A DNA stretch of 64,000 nucleotides. Source: Lysobacter prati. Its GTDB lineage: Bacteria; Pseudomonadota; Gammaproteobacteria; Xanthomonadales; Xanthomonadaceae. Below, one piece after another: positions 35,017-43,148 of this stretch. A program made the position numbers and the translations under genes. The stretch spans positions 558,001 through 622,000 of the forward strand of contig NZ_VLNV01000001.1 of assembly GCF_009765215.1 (NCBI RefSeq), given 5' to 3'. The notes below the pieces were generated by a model. The model was not told the origin of the DNA, did not search any database, and worked only from the letters and a program-made list of their open reading frames with translations. Every line of letters begins with the position of its first letter. The stretch's first letter is position 1.

Positions 35017-35245
35017 CGCTTCGGCCTCCGTAGGCTTCCGATCGTGATCGTTCCTGGTATGTGCGCCAGTTCCCCTTGCGCAACGCCAATCCTAACCGTT
35101 CCGTCGCATCGGCCCGGCTCATCCTTTCGCCGCATGACTTTCGACCTGTCAGCGCTGCGGACCCGTGCGGCGACACGCACCGCCGCAGGTTCGCCGGCTG
35201 GACTTCAAGAAACGTGATCCCGCGGGTTCTCCGGCCAGATCCCGG

Positions 35246-36235
35246 TCACCGCTGAGGCGGAACGGTAATGCCGGCGTCACTCTGCTCCACCGGCTTGAGG
35301 GTCCCGTCTGCGTTGTACTGCAGGTACTCGACCGTTACCGCACGCCTGCCGATCGAACCATTCTGGTCACCGATGGCGAGCGTGGCGTTGTGCAGGAACA
35401 GGTACCAGTTGCCCTTGAACCGGGCGATGCCGGGGTGGATGGTGAAGCTGTATTTGCCGGAGCCCGTCAGCTCACCCCAATAGGTCCACGGCCCCTGTAT
35501 CGATGGCGCGGTCGAGTAGGACACCTTCTCGTCGCGGTGCGTGGAACGGTCGAGCGAGGCGTAGGTCAGGTAATACAGTGCGCCGCGCTTGTGCAGCCAG
35601 GGCCCTTCCTCGAAGTGCGGCGGCGTGATCTCGGTGATCGGCCCATCGATCTCGATCATGTTGGGCTTCAGCCTGGCGATGTAGCACTGACGGTTGCCCC
35701 AGGCGATCCAGGTCGTTCCGTCATCATCGGTGAACACCGTCGGATCGATGTCCTCCCAGCTGTGCGTTCCCTTGGGCGTCATCTCGTTGGTGATGAGCGC
35801 CGAGCCTTTCGCATCGACGAAAGGACCGGTCGGCTTGTCCGACACGGCGACCGCGATGGCCTTGCCCGGGTGGGTCGCATCGTGTTCGACCGCGGCAAAG
35901 AACCAGAACCTGCCATCCTTCTCGATCGCCTGCGACGCCCAGGCGTCACCCTTCGCCCATTTGAAGTCGGACACCTTCATGATCGCGCCGTGATCGGTCC
36001 AGGTCTTTATGTCGGCGGTCGAGTAGAGCAGCCATTCGCGCATGTTGAACATCTCGTCGCGCTGGGCCTCGTCGTGGCCGACATACAGGTACAGCCGGTC
36101 TCCGACGACCAGTGGGGCAGGGTCGGCGGTGAACTTGTCATGGAAGAGCGGGTTGCCCTTGGACGTGATGCTCGATCCGGCCACGGGCAGGGTCGGCGCG
36201 GCGATCGCGACGGCCGCCATGCAAAAAAGCACCAT
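35246..36235 (-). CDS. Glycoside hydrolase family 43 (arabinan/xylan active), exported
   Basis: 329 residues. Five-bladed propeller enzyme with the catalytic base D38 (TADPAPLVVG), the pKa-setting D164 (DIDPTVF) and the acid E210 (FEEGPWL). Signal peptide AVAIAAPTLPVAG is short. The first ATG (36235) has no ribosome-binding site, and the frame is open for another 17 hydrophobic codons without a standard start, so the true N-terminus may differ. Likely an arabinofuranosidase or beta-xylosidase. It is divergent from the GH51 gene (136 bases) and upstream of the Reg_prop kinase gene on its strand. Confidence 0.92.
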   Translation of the reverse strand: MVLFCMAAVAIAAPTLPVAGSSITSKGNPLFHDKFTADPAPLVVGDRLYLYVGHDEAQRDEMFNMREWLLYSTADIKTWTDHGAIMKVSDFKWAKGDAWASQAIEKDGRFWFFAAVEHDATHPGKAIAVAVSDKPTGPFVDAKGSALITNEMTPKGTHSWEDIDPTVFTDDDGTTWIAWGNRQCYIARLKPNMIEIDGPITEITPPHFEEGPWLHKRGALYYLTYASLDRSTHRDEKVSYSTAPSIQGPWTYWGELTGSGKYSFTIHPGIARFKGNWYLFLHNATLAIGDQNGSIGRRAVTVEYLQYNADGTLKPVEQSDAGITVPPQR

Positions 36236-36371
36236 CGTCAGCGCGAAGCAGGCGCCGGGGAGCAGGGGACGGAATTGGAAGGTTCACTGTCTGTCTCTCC
36301 GGGATTCACTGAAGTCTATACTCGGTCCACAACGCGCTTCAGCCGCGTCCAATACACCGCGAGATAGCACG

Positions 36372-37943
36372 ATGTCGAAGGACACTCCGCTGAAGCGAGG
36401 CCTGCGCCGGCTCGGACTGACCGCCGCCCTGTCGCTCAGCTTCGGCGCCGCGGCGCAGGACGCGAACCCGGTCCAGGCCACCCTGCGCGCCGACCAGCCC
36501 GGGCCGACCGTGAGCCGCAACATCTTCGGCCAGTTCGCCGAGCACCTGGGCACTGGCATCTACGGCGGCATCTGGGTCGGTGAGAAGTCCAGGATTCCCA
36601 ACACCCATGGCTACCGCAACGACGTCGTCGCGGCGCTGCGCAAACTGGAAGTGCCGGTGGTGCGCTGGCCCGGCGGCTGCTTCGCCGACGAATACCACTG
36701 GCGCGAAGGCATCGGCCCGCGCGCCAAGCGTCCGGTCAAGGTCAACAACCACTGGGGCGGCGTCGAAGAGACCAACGCATTTGGCACGCACGAGTTCATG
36801 GACTTCGCCGAGCTGATCGGCACGCAGGCGTATGTCTCCGGCAACGTCGGCAGCGGCACGCCGCAGGAAATGGCCGAATGGGTGGAGTACATGACCTCGG
36901 ACACCCGGTCGACGCTCGCCCAGGAACGCCGCGCGAACGGTCGCGACAAGCCCTGGCAGGTGCCGTACTTCGGCGTGGGCAACGAACTGTGGGGTTGCGG
37001 TGGCAACATGCGCGCCGAGTACGCGGCCGACCTCCATCGCCGCTACCAGACCTTCGTCAAGGCGCCGGCCGGGCAGAAGATCATGAAGGTCGCCGCCGGT
37101 GCGAACGGCGACGATTACCACTGGACCGAAGTATTCATGCGCGAAGCGCGCAACCAGACCGACGCGCTATCGGTGCATTACTACACGGTCCCTGGCGGCT
37201 GGCCGCCCAAGCGGTCGTCGCTGGACTTCCCCGAGGGTGAATGGATCGAAACCCTGTCGCAGGCGCTGCGCGTCGATGAACTGATTCGCCGCCACACCGA
37301 AATCATGGACAAGTACGATCCGGAGAAGAAGGTCGCGCTTTTCCTGGACGAGTGGGGCACCTGGTACGCCGGTCTGGAAGGGAGCAATCCGGGCTTCCTG
37401 CAACAGCAGAACACATTGCGTGACGCGCTGGTGGCCTCGCTGCACTTCGACATCTTCAGCGACCACGCAGACCGGGTGAAGATGGCGAACATCGCGCAGA
37501 TGGTGAACGTGCTGCAGGCGATGATCCTCACCAGCGAAGACAAGATGGTGCTCACGCCCACCTATCACGTCTTCGAGATGTATCGGCCGTACATGGATGC
37601 CACCCATCTGCCACTTGAACTGAAGGCTCCCGCGTACCGCCTGGGTGATAATTCGGTGCCGTCCGTGCATGGTTCGGCCGTCCGCGGCAAGGACGGCAAG
37701 GTCTACGTGGCCCTGACGAACCTGGACCCGAACAAGCCGGCACGGATCACCGCGGGCCTCCGAGGTCTCGATGCGAAGTCGGTATCGGGGCGGGTACTGA
37801 CCGCGCCGTCGATCACCGCGCACAACAGCTTTGAGCGACCGGACGAGGTCAAGCCGGCGGTATTCACCGGGGCAAGGCTGGTGGGAGACACGTTGTGGGT
37901 CCAGCTTCCGCCGAAGGCTGTGGTGATGCTGCAGGTGAATTGA
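36372..37943 (+). CDS. Alpha-L-arabinofuranosidase, GH51
   Basis: 523 residues from the ATG at 36372 (MSKDTPLKRGLRRLG) with a signal peptide (cleavage after AAA); a longer frame overlaps the GH43 gene and is not credible. A TIM barrel with acid/base E205 (GVGNELWG) and nucleophile E327 (LFLDEWGTW), plus a C-terminal jelly roll. It releases terminal arabinose from arabinan or arabinoxylan; the signal peptide places it in the periplasm, which is uncommon for GH51. It works logically with the divergent GH43. Confidence 0.95.
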   Translation: MSKDTPLKRGLRRLGLTAALSLSFGAAAQDANPVQATLRADQPGPTVSRNIFGQFAEHLGTGIYGGIWVGEKSRIPNTHGYRNDVVAALRKLEVPVVRWPGGCFADEYHWREGIGPRAKRPVKVNNHWGGVEETNAFGTHEFMDFAELIGTQAYVSGNVGSGTPQEMAEWVEYMTSDTRSTLAQERRANGRDKPWQVPYFGVGNELWGCGGNMRAEYAADLHRRYQTFVKAPAGQKIMKVAAGANGDDYHWTEVFMREARNQTDALSVHYYTVPGGWPPKRSSLDFPEGEWIETLSQALRVDELIRRHTEIMDKYDPEKKVALFLDEWGTWYAGLEGSNPGFLQQQNTLRDALVASLHFDIFSDHADRVKMANIAQMVNVLQAMILTSEDKMVLTPTYHVFEMYRPYMDATHLPLELKAPAYRLGDNSVPSVHGSAVRGKDGKVYVALTNLDPNKPARITAGLRGLDAKSVSGRVLTAPSITAHNSFERPDEVKPAVFTGARLVGDTLWVQLPPKAVVMLQVN

Positions 37944-38190
37944 CAGGAATTCAGGTCACGAAGGTAGTCTCTGACCGCTTCCAACCCATTGCAGTCATTG
38001 GCACCTAGCCCACTTGTCAAAGGATTTGCCGGATCGGAGGATGTGTGGCCTGGCTTCGTGGGGATGCCCGGCCGGAATCATCCTTGGGGGAAGGACGCTG
38101 CATTTCCCTCCGTAGTGAAACGACAGGTCGTCAAGAGAGATGGCGCCATGCACATGGCGACGAAGCGAGCAAGCAAGCGTGCAGGTCGCG
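37944..38190. other. Gene-free region before a dispersed repeat
   Basis: About 250 bases after the GH51 stop without a convincing gene. It runs into the palindromic repeat at 38191; nothing else recognised. Confidence 0.5.
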
Positions 38191-38273
38191 ATGTCCGCTA
38201 ATGGCCGTTAGCGGACATTGGGGCAGGGCGGAGGCCAGGACTGGTGCTAATGTCCGCTTTCGACCCAAAGCGG
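38191..38273. repeat. Dispersed palindromic repeat, best-preserved copy
   Basis: First element: ATGTCCGCTAA (38191-38201), centre TGGCCG, exact complement TTAGCGGACAT (38208-38218). About 35 bases later a second stem CCGCTTT/AAAGCGG (38254-38260 with 38267-38273). The same order of elements recurs at 53778-53860, and the first element alone at 40444, 25461, 38761 and 57261. Confidence 0.85.
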
Positions 38274-38347
38274 TCCCTTGATGACCGGGGCATACTTGCC
38301 TAGCTTCGTGGGGACGTGCCACGGCATGACCAATCGGGGGGCTGAAC

Positions 38348-38734
38348 TTGAGAAGGGCCGTGACGCTTTGCGGATCGATGCTACTGGTCGCCTACGCAGC
38401 GCAAGCTGCAGATCGCGGCGCAGGTCAAATCGGGCCGGGCAGCCGTGACGGCGGCGGTCACCGGCTGGCGCGCGAAATCGGCTTGCCGCTTGAGTCGCCG
38501 TACGCGGAGGCGCGCAAGAGGCTAATGGCTTTGTCCTGGAGCCCGGATGTAAGTTGGGGAATCAGCGGCGTTCGGCAGGAACCCGCATTCACGACGTTTC
38601 CCGAGGTGCTGTGCGGACATGGCTGGGATGCAATATGCACTGCGCGGTTGTCGCGTGGCGGACTCGACATTCTGGTGACGGTCGATCAGAACGATCCCAA
38701 TTTGCGGGTCGTCCATGTAGCAAGGGACGACTGA
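38348..38734 (+). CDS. Small secreted protein of unknown function
   Basis: 128 residues from a TTG at 38348 behind GGGGGG; a GTG at 38360 is an alternative. The signal peptide is MLLVAYAAQAADRG (cleavage after AQA). The mature part has a helix (SPYAEARKRLMALSW), two Cys (VLCGHGWDAICTARL) that could form a disulphide, and a C-terminal strand pattern (LDILVTVDQNDPNLRVVHV). No family recognised. It is flanked on both sides by dispersed repeat copies. Confidence 0.65.
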   Translation: MRRAVTLCGSMLLVAYAAQAADRGAGQIGPGSRDGGGHRLAREIGLPLESPYAEARKRLMALSWSPDVSWGISGVRQEPAFTTFPEVLCGHGWDAICTARLSRGGLDILVTVDQNDPNLRVVHVARDD

Positions 38735-38760
38735 AGCTCGCGAAGGGCTTTCTAGCTGAG

Positions 38761-38789
38761 TGTCCGCTCCTGGCCGGAAGCAGACATCC
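38761..38789. repeat. Dispersed palindromic repeat, partial copy
   Basis: TGTCCGCTCCTGGCCGGAAG followed by CAGACAT; matches the first element of the family at 38191, with altered right arm. Confidence 0.6.
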
Positions 38790-38827
38790 GACAGTAGCAA
38801 ACCGTGCTTCCTCCTTTCGCAACAAAG

Positions 38828-38850
38828 CAGGCCCGCCGTTGGCGGGCCTG
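38828..38850 (-). terminator. Strong hairpin downstream of the M20 peptidase gene
   Basis: Perfect 10-bp stem (38828-38837 with 38841-38850) and 3-base loop. On the minus strand it is followed by CTTTGTTG, a T-rich tail, and it lies about 75 bases after the stop of the gene read leftwards, so an intrinsic terminator for that gene is likely. Confidence 0.7.
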
Positions 38851-38856
38851 AAGACT

Positions 38857-38894
38857 GGACGGAGGTTCCAGAACTGACTTGATTACCTCCGTCC
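38857..38894. terminator. Second hairpin in tandem, long loop
   Basis: GGACGGAGGT (38857-38866) pairs exactly with ACCTCCGTCC (38885-38894) around an 18-base loop, directly next to the hairpin at 38828 and 30 bases from the peptidase stop. It may be part of the same termination region or a processed 3' end structure. Confidence 0.5.
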
Positions 38895-38924
38895 CCAGTT
38901 TCGATTTGGGGACCGGCTGCGCCC

Positions 38925-40345
38925 TTACTGCGCCAACGCCTTGACCAGGTCGAACAGATAATCGCGTCCGAAATACACGGAGCGCACTTCCAGCCGTTCA
39001 TTGAGCCCATGCGCGCCATTGCCATCGGGATCGCCCCACATGCCGGGCACGCCGTAGGTCGGGATACCCACGGCCGACATGTAGAGTCCGTCGGTCGCGC
39101 CGGTCGACATCGACGGGATCACTGGCACGCCGGGGAAGTACTTCGCACTCAACGTCTCCATCGGGCCGATGATCGCCGGATCGAGCGCGGGCGACTTGGC
39201 CAGGGGCTTGTCCTTGCGTGCCAGGTCTATCGAGATGGCGGGATTGCCGATGACCCGGGCCAGCGCGTCCTGGATCTCCACCGGCGTATGGCCGGGGAAG
39301 ATGCGGCAATTGACGTTGGCTTCGACCCGCTGCGGAAGTGCATTGACCGCATGCCCGCCGTTGATCATCGTCGCCACGCACGTCGTGCGCAGATCGAGTG
39401 GAAGCCCTTGTCGGTATTGACGACAGCCGCCGCCCTGGCGTCACCCGGATCCTTCGCCAAGGCCACCATCGCCGCTCCCAACTCATCTTTGCGCGCCGCG
39501 CCGGCGCGCGCGAAGAAGGCGCGGGTAGTGTCGCTGAACTCGGCCGGGAACTCGTGCCCTCCGACCTTCAGCAAGGCCTCGGACATGGCGTAGATCGCGT
39601 TCTCGCGCACGGGTTGGGAGCTGTGTCCGCCGGGATTGGTGGCGACCAGCTTGTAGTCCTGGTAGGTCTTCTCGCCTACCTGGATCGATTGTGCGACGAG
39701 GTGCCCCTTGCCATCGGTGTCCCCGCCGCCGCCTTCATTGAGGGCGAAGGCCGCGTCGATCAAATCGCGTTTGTGGTTGGCCAGGTACTGCGCGCCGTTG
39801 AACGCGGTGTCGGTCTCCTCGCCGCAGGTCAGCGCCATCTTGACCGTGCGCGCGGGCTTGTAGCCGTCCTGCTTGAAGCGGATCAGCGTGTCGGCCCAGG
39901 TCGCCGCCATCATCTTGTCGTCGGCGATGCCGCGCGCGTAGTAGTAGCCGCCTTCCTCGACCAGCGTGTACGGGTCGCGCACCCAGTCGGCCCGCTTGGC
40001 CGCCACCACGTCGATGTGCGCCAGCAGCAGGATCGGTTTGAGCGTGCTGGACGTGCCGGGGTAGATGGCTACGATCCCGCCCTCCTTCGGATGCTCGGGC
40101 ACCGAGAACAGGGTGATCTGGTCGTCGGCAAAGCCCGCTGCCTTCAGGCGCGCGGCGATCTGCCCGGCGGCCTGGGTGCAACTGCCGGTGGTGACCGAGG
40201 TGTCGGTCTCGACCAGTTGCTTGTAGAGCTCGAAGAAGCGTTGCTGGTCAGGTCGCAGCGGGTCCATCTTGCCGGTCGGCACCTGCGCCACCACCGGACC
40301 CGCGATCAACGCGCCCACCGCCAATGCCATCCACATCGTTCTCAT
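38925..40345 (-). pseudogene. M20 family metallopeptidase, interrupted by a frameshift
   Basis: A signal peptide (MRTMWMALAVGALIAGPVVA) starts at 40345. The first frame runs through the zinc-site motifs LLLAHIDVV, DDK and CGEETDTAFN and reaches NTDKGFHS, then reads out of frame and stops near 39367. The family sequence resumes in another frame as LRTTCVATMINGGHAVNALP and continues to the stop at 38925, including the dimerisation/catalytic end GVPGMWGDPDGNGAHGLNER with the last His ligand. One missing base at about 39392/39393 explains both frames. The intact product would be an exported M20/M25/M40 peptidase of about 470 residues. A sequencing error is an alternative to a real mutation. Confidence 0.88.
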
Positions 40346-40676
40346 GCCTAACCCCTTGGTTGTGTCCGCGAATTGCGCGGGCCTGCGCAATCGCCCCCTC
40401 GCATCGAAGGGCCCTGATCCGCCTTCTACAGTATCCAGTGACCGATGTCCGCTTCTGGCCGATAGCGAACATTGGGGCAGGGCGAAAGCCGGGATGTGCT
40501 CGGCAACGACCTTGTGTTGATCGTTGCCCAGGGCCCGGCCGTTCCCGGTGACGATGCCCCAAGCTTCGCAGTCCGTCGCACTCGGCGCGGGCCGGTTGCA
40601 TCCGGCTCGCGCGCATGCCTATGCTGCGGTGCGGTCGACGGGGATGTCGCACTGACCGCGTTCTTGGGGCCGCACG
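40346..40676. other. Divergent intergenic region with a repeat copy
   Basis: 330 bases between the M20 pseudogene and the OmpR-type regulator gene. It holds a dispersed repeat copy at 40444; beyond that I see no gene. Confidence 0.5.
40444..40480. repeat. Dispersed palindromic repeat, left element
   Basis: GATGTCCGCTTCTGGCCGAT then AGCGAACATTGGGGCAGGGC, close to the first element and its right flank at 38190-38226. The second stem of the full form is absent here. Confidence 0.7.
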
Positions 40677-41387
40677 ATGAACCCAGCGATTGAGCCTGCC
40701 AGCGCATTGCGCATCGCCTTGCTGGAAGACGATGCCGTCCTGCGCGACCGTATCCTGCTGCCGGGCCTGGCCAATTTCGGCTTTGCGATGGTGGGCATGG
40801 AAACCGCGGCCGAGCTGCGCAGACACATGCAGGTCAGTGCGTTCGATATCGTCGTGCTCGACGTCGGACTTCCAGATGCCGACGGCTTCTGCGTGGCGCG
40901 GGAACTGCGCGACGAGTCGCCGACCATGGGCATTGTCATGCTCACCGGGCGCGGTGAAACCCCTGATCGCGTACGCGGACTGAGCCAGGGCGCCGATGCC
41001 TACCTGGCCAAGCCCATCGAGATCGACCTGCTGGCCGCGACGCTGCACAGCCTGGCCCGGCGCCTGCGCGGCACGCCGCCACCACCGCCGGCCAAGGGCT
41101 GGCACCTGGACGAAAACGGCTGGTGCCTGGTCGCGCCCAATGGCGGCACGGTCGCACTGACCAAGGCCGAGCGCCGCCTGGTCGAACGCCTGACGCTTTC
41201 GCGGGGCCAGCTGGTCGCGCGCGATGCGCTGATCGCCGCGCTGACCAGCAACGTCTACGACTTCGATCCGCACCGCCTGGACTCGCTGATCTACCGCTTG
41301 CGCCGCAAGGTGGTCGACAGTTGCGGCGAGGCGTTCCCGTTGCAGGCCGTGCATGGCGAAGGCTACGTGCTCAACGGTGCGCGCTGA
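40677..41387 (+). CDS. OmpR-type response regulator
   Basis: 236 residues. Receiver (11-125) with acidic pair EDD, phosphoacceptor D62 (VVLDVGLP) and K112 (AYLAKPIE). A proline linker (PPPPP) leads to a winged-helix domain (about 145-235; LTKAERRLVERL, DSLIYRLRRKV, LQAVHGEGYVL). It is convergent with the histidine kinase gene (18 bases apart), its probable partner. The direct repeats at 42924-42956, upstream of that kinase and of the adhesin gene, have the spacing such regulators bind. Confidence 0.92.
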   Translation: MNPAIEPASALRIALLEDDAVLRDRILLPGLANFGFAMVGMETAAELRRHMQVSAFDIVVLDVGLPDADGFCVARELRDESPTMGIVMLTGRGETPDRVRGLSQGADAYLAKPIEIDLLAATLHSLARRLRGTPPPPPAKGWHLDENGWCLVAPNGGTVALTKAERRLVERLTLSRGQLVARDALIAALTSNVYDFDPHRLDSLIYRLRRKVVDSCGEAFPLQAVHGEGYVLNGAR

Positions 41388-41405
41388 CCGCAGCGGGCTT
41401 GTCGC

Positions 41406-42824
41406 TCAGATCGTTTCGGCATGGGGCTCGCGGAACACGCGCGGCGACTCGGGTTTCGCGGCCTCGGCGATCGCCGGCGCCGGCGGCAGCAACAGGCGCA
41501 GCGTGGTGCCGCGGGCTACCGCGCTGTCGATATGGATCGCGCCGTTGGCGTTGTGCATCAGGCTGTAGGCGACTGCCAGGCCAAGACCTGTGCCGCTGCC
41601 TAGCGGCTTGGTGGTGAAGAAGGGCTCGAACGCGCGTTGACGCACGGCTTCGCTCATGCCCAGGCCATTGTCGGCCAGGGAGATCTGCACGCCAGCGGCC
41701 GGGGGCAGCAAGGGGGCGACGCGGACGACGAAATCGCCACCGTCCGGCATGGCGTCGCGGGAGTTGGCGGCGATGTTGAACAGCATCAGTTCGAGCTGGC
41801 TGCGGTCGATGAAGATCGACATCGGCGTTTGCGCGATATCCAGGTGCAGGCGCACCTTGTCGCCGACCATCCAGCGCAGCATCGGCGCGAGTTCGTGCAT
41901 GGCCTCGCCAGCGTCGAAGGTTTCCGCGCACGTGGGCTCGAGTCGGCTGAAGCTGAGCAGCTTGCGGTTGATCGCGATGCCGCGCCGCGCTGCAGCTTCG
42001 ATGTCTTCCAGTGCCTGCGCCAACGCCAGCCCATCCTGACGCGGATCGGGGTGCGGGTCGTCCAGTCGGTTGCGCTCGTTGGACAGGCCCAGGATCACCC
42101 CGAGTACGTTGTTGAAGTCGTGGGCGATGCCGCTGGCGAGGCGGCCGGCGGCTTCCATCTTCTGGGCGTGGACCAGTTGCGTGTGGGTGCGTTCGCGTTC
42201 GGCCATCTCGCGCTGCAGTTCTTGGCTGCGCGAGATTGACTCGTCCAGACTCTCGCGCAGGGCAGAAATGGTGCGATCGAGGATCGCCGCCATCAGCACG
42301 GCCGGAATCACCATCGCCGGCGCGTTGTCGAGGGCCGAATGGATCGACTTTCCCGCGCGGATGGCATTGGCGATGTCGGTGGCGAAGCCGGTGAAGAAGA
42401 CCACCATCAGGCTTGCGAACGCGAGCCACAACGCCCGCCGACCCAGCACCAGGCCGGCAATCATCAACACCAGGGTCGGTGTCACCTGGTCGACGAGCTG
42501 CGATTGCGAGCCCAGGCGCAGATAGACCAGCTCCAGCGACACCAGCAGCGCGCCCAGGAACATCATCACCGCGGGCCGGAAGCGGCCGCGGCGAATCATG
42601 CTGACACCGAACAATGCGACCGTGGCGACCATCAGGTCGAGCACGACCACCGGACCCCAGCCCTTGGCGACACCGCTTGCCGAGGCGTGCCACAGCCAGT
42701 TGGCCGGCAACAGGAAGCCGTAGACGAATAGCAGGAACTGCACGACCGGTGCGTTGCGCCGATCGATGGGATCGGCGATCGGCGTGTTTCGCAGCCACTG
42801 GGTAGCGCGACTCCAAGGGTTCAA
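41406..42824 (-). CDS. Membrane sensor histidine kinase
   Basis: 472 residues from a TTG at 42824 with AAAGGTG upstream; a GTG at 42842 and a longer frame also exist, but the extra N-terminus is Arg-rich and implausible. Five to six membrane helices form the N-terminal half (about 28-190), then a coiled coil (SLDESISRSQELQREMAERE), HisKA with the H-box GIAHDFNNVLG, and a HATPase (NIAANSRDAM, DNGLGMS, FEPFFTTKPLGSGTGLGLA). The IAHDFNN box is of the NtrB-like class with a polytopic MASE-like sensor. Probably acts on the convergent OmpR-type regulator. Confidence 0.92.
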   Translation of the reverse strand: MNPWSRATQWLRNTPIADPIDRRNAPVVQFLLFVYGFLLPANWLWHASASGVAKGWGPVVVLDLMVATVALFGVSMIRRGRFRPAVMMFLGALLVSLELVYLRLGSQSQLVDQVTPTLVLMIAGLVLGRRALWLAFASLMVVFFTGFATDIANAIRAGKSIHSALDNAPAMVIPAVLMAAILDRTISALRESLDESISRSQELQREMAERERTHTQLVHAQKMEAAGRLASGIAHDFNNVLGVILGLSNERNRLDDPHPDPRQDGLALAQALEDIEAAARRGIAINRKLLSFSRLEPTCAETFDAGEAMHELAPMLRWMVGDKVRLHLDIAQTPMSIFIDRSQLELMLFNIAANSRDAMPDGGDFVVRVAPLLPPAAGVQISLADNGLGMSEAVRQRAFEPFFTTKPLGSGTGLGLAVAYSLMHNANGAIHIDSAVARGTTLRLLLPPAPAIAEAAKPESPRVFREPHAETI

Positions 42825-43148
42825 CGGCGCACCTTTGAGCACGCGAACGTGCTGCCGACGGAAACGTTGCTGGACCCGGCGGCAGGCATCCTGCGTCGGG
42901 CGGTGGAGCCGACCCGGCCATCGGTGAGATTTTCGTGAGTATTGGGTGAGAAGGCGAGCGTGACAAGCCTCGCGTCGGAACCTTAGGTTCAACACGCCTG
43001 CCGCCGAATTGTTTCAACTGCAATCGTGCAGCAGCGCACATGGCCAGGGTGGGGCCACCAACCGGTAAGCGATGCAGCGGCGCGCCTTTCGCAGGCGTTT
43101 TTGGCCGACGGGGTCGTTTGCCTTCGAGACAGAGCCGGTGGAGGTTTG
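42825..43148. other. Divergent promoter region of kinase and adhesin
   Basis: 324 bases between the kinase start and the adhesin start. No gene is seen. It holds the GTGAG triple repeat at 42924 and a good ribosome-binding site (GGTGGAGG, 43138-43145) for the adhesin. Confidence 0.6.
42924..42956. promoter_or_regulatory. Three direct repeats GTGAG with 11-bp period
   Basis: GTGAGATTTTC, GTGAGTATTGG and GTGAGAAGGCG follow each other without gap (42924, 42935, 42946). One-turn spacing of direct repeats is the usual form of OmpR/PhoB-family binding sites. It sits about 100 bases upstream of the kinase start and about 190 bases before the adhesin ATG. Confidence 0.6.

Noticed and set aside
38925-39377. 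A separate small gene (150 codons)
   Set aside because: It is the continuation of the M20 peptidase after a one-base shift, as shown by the uninterrupted family sequence across the two frames.
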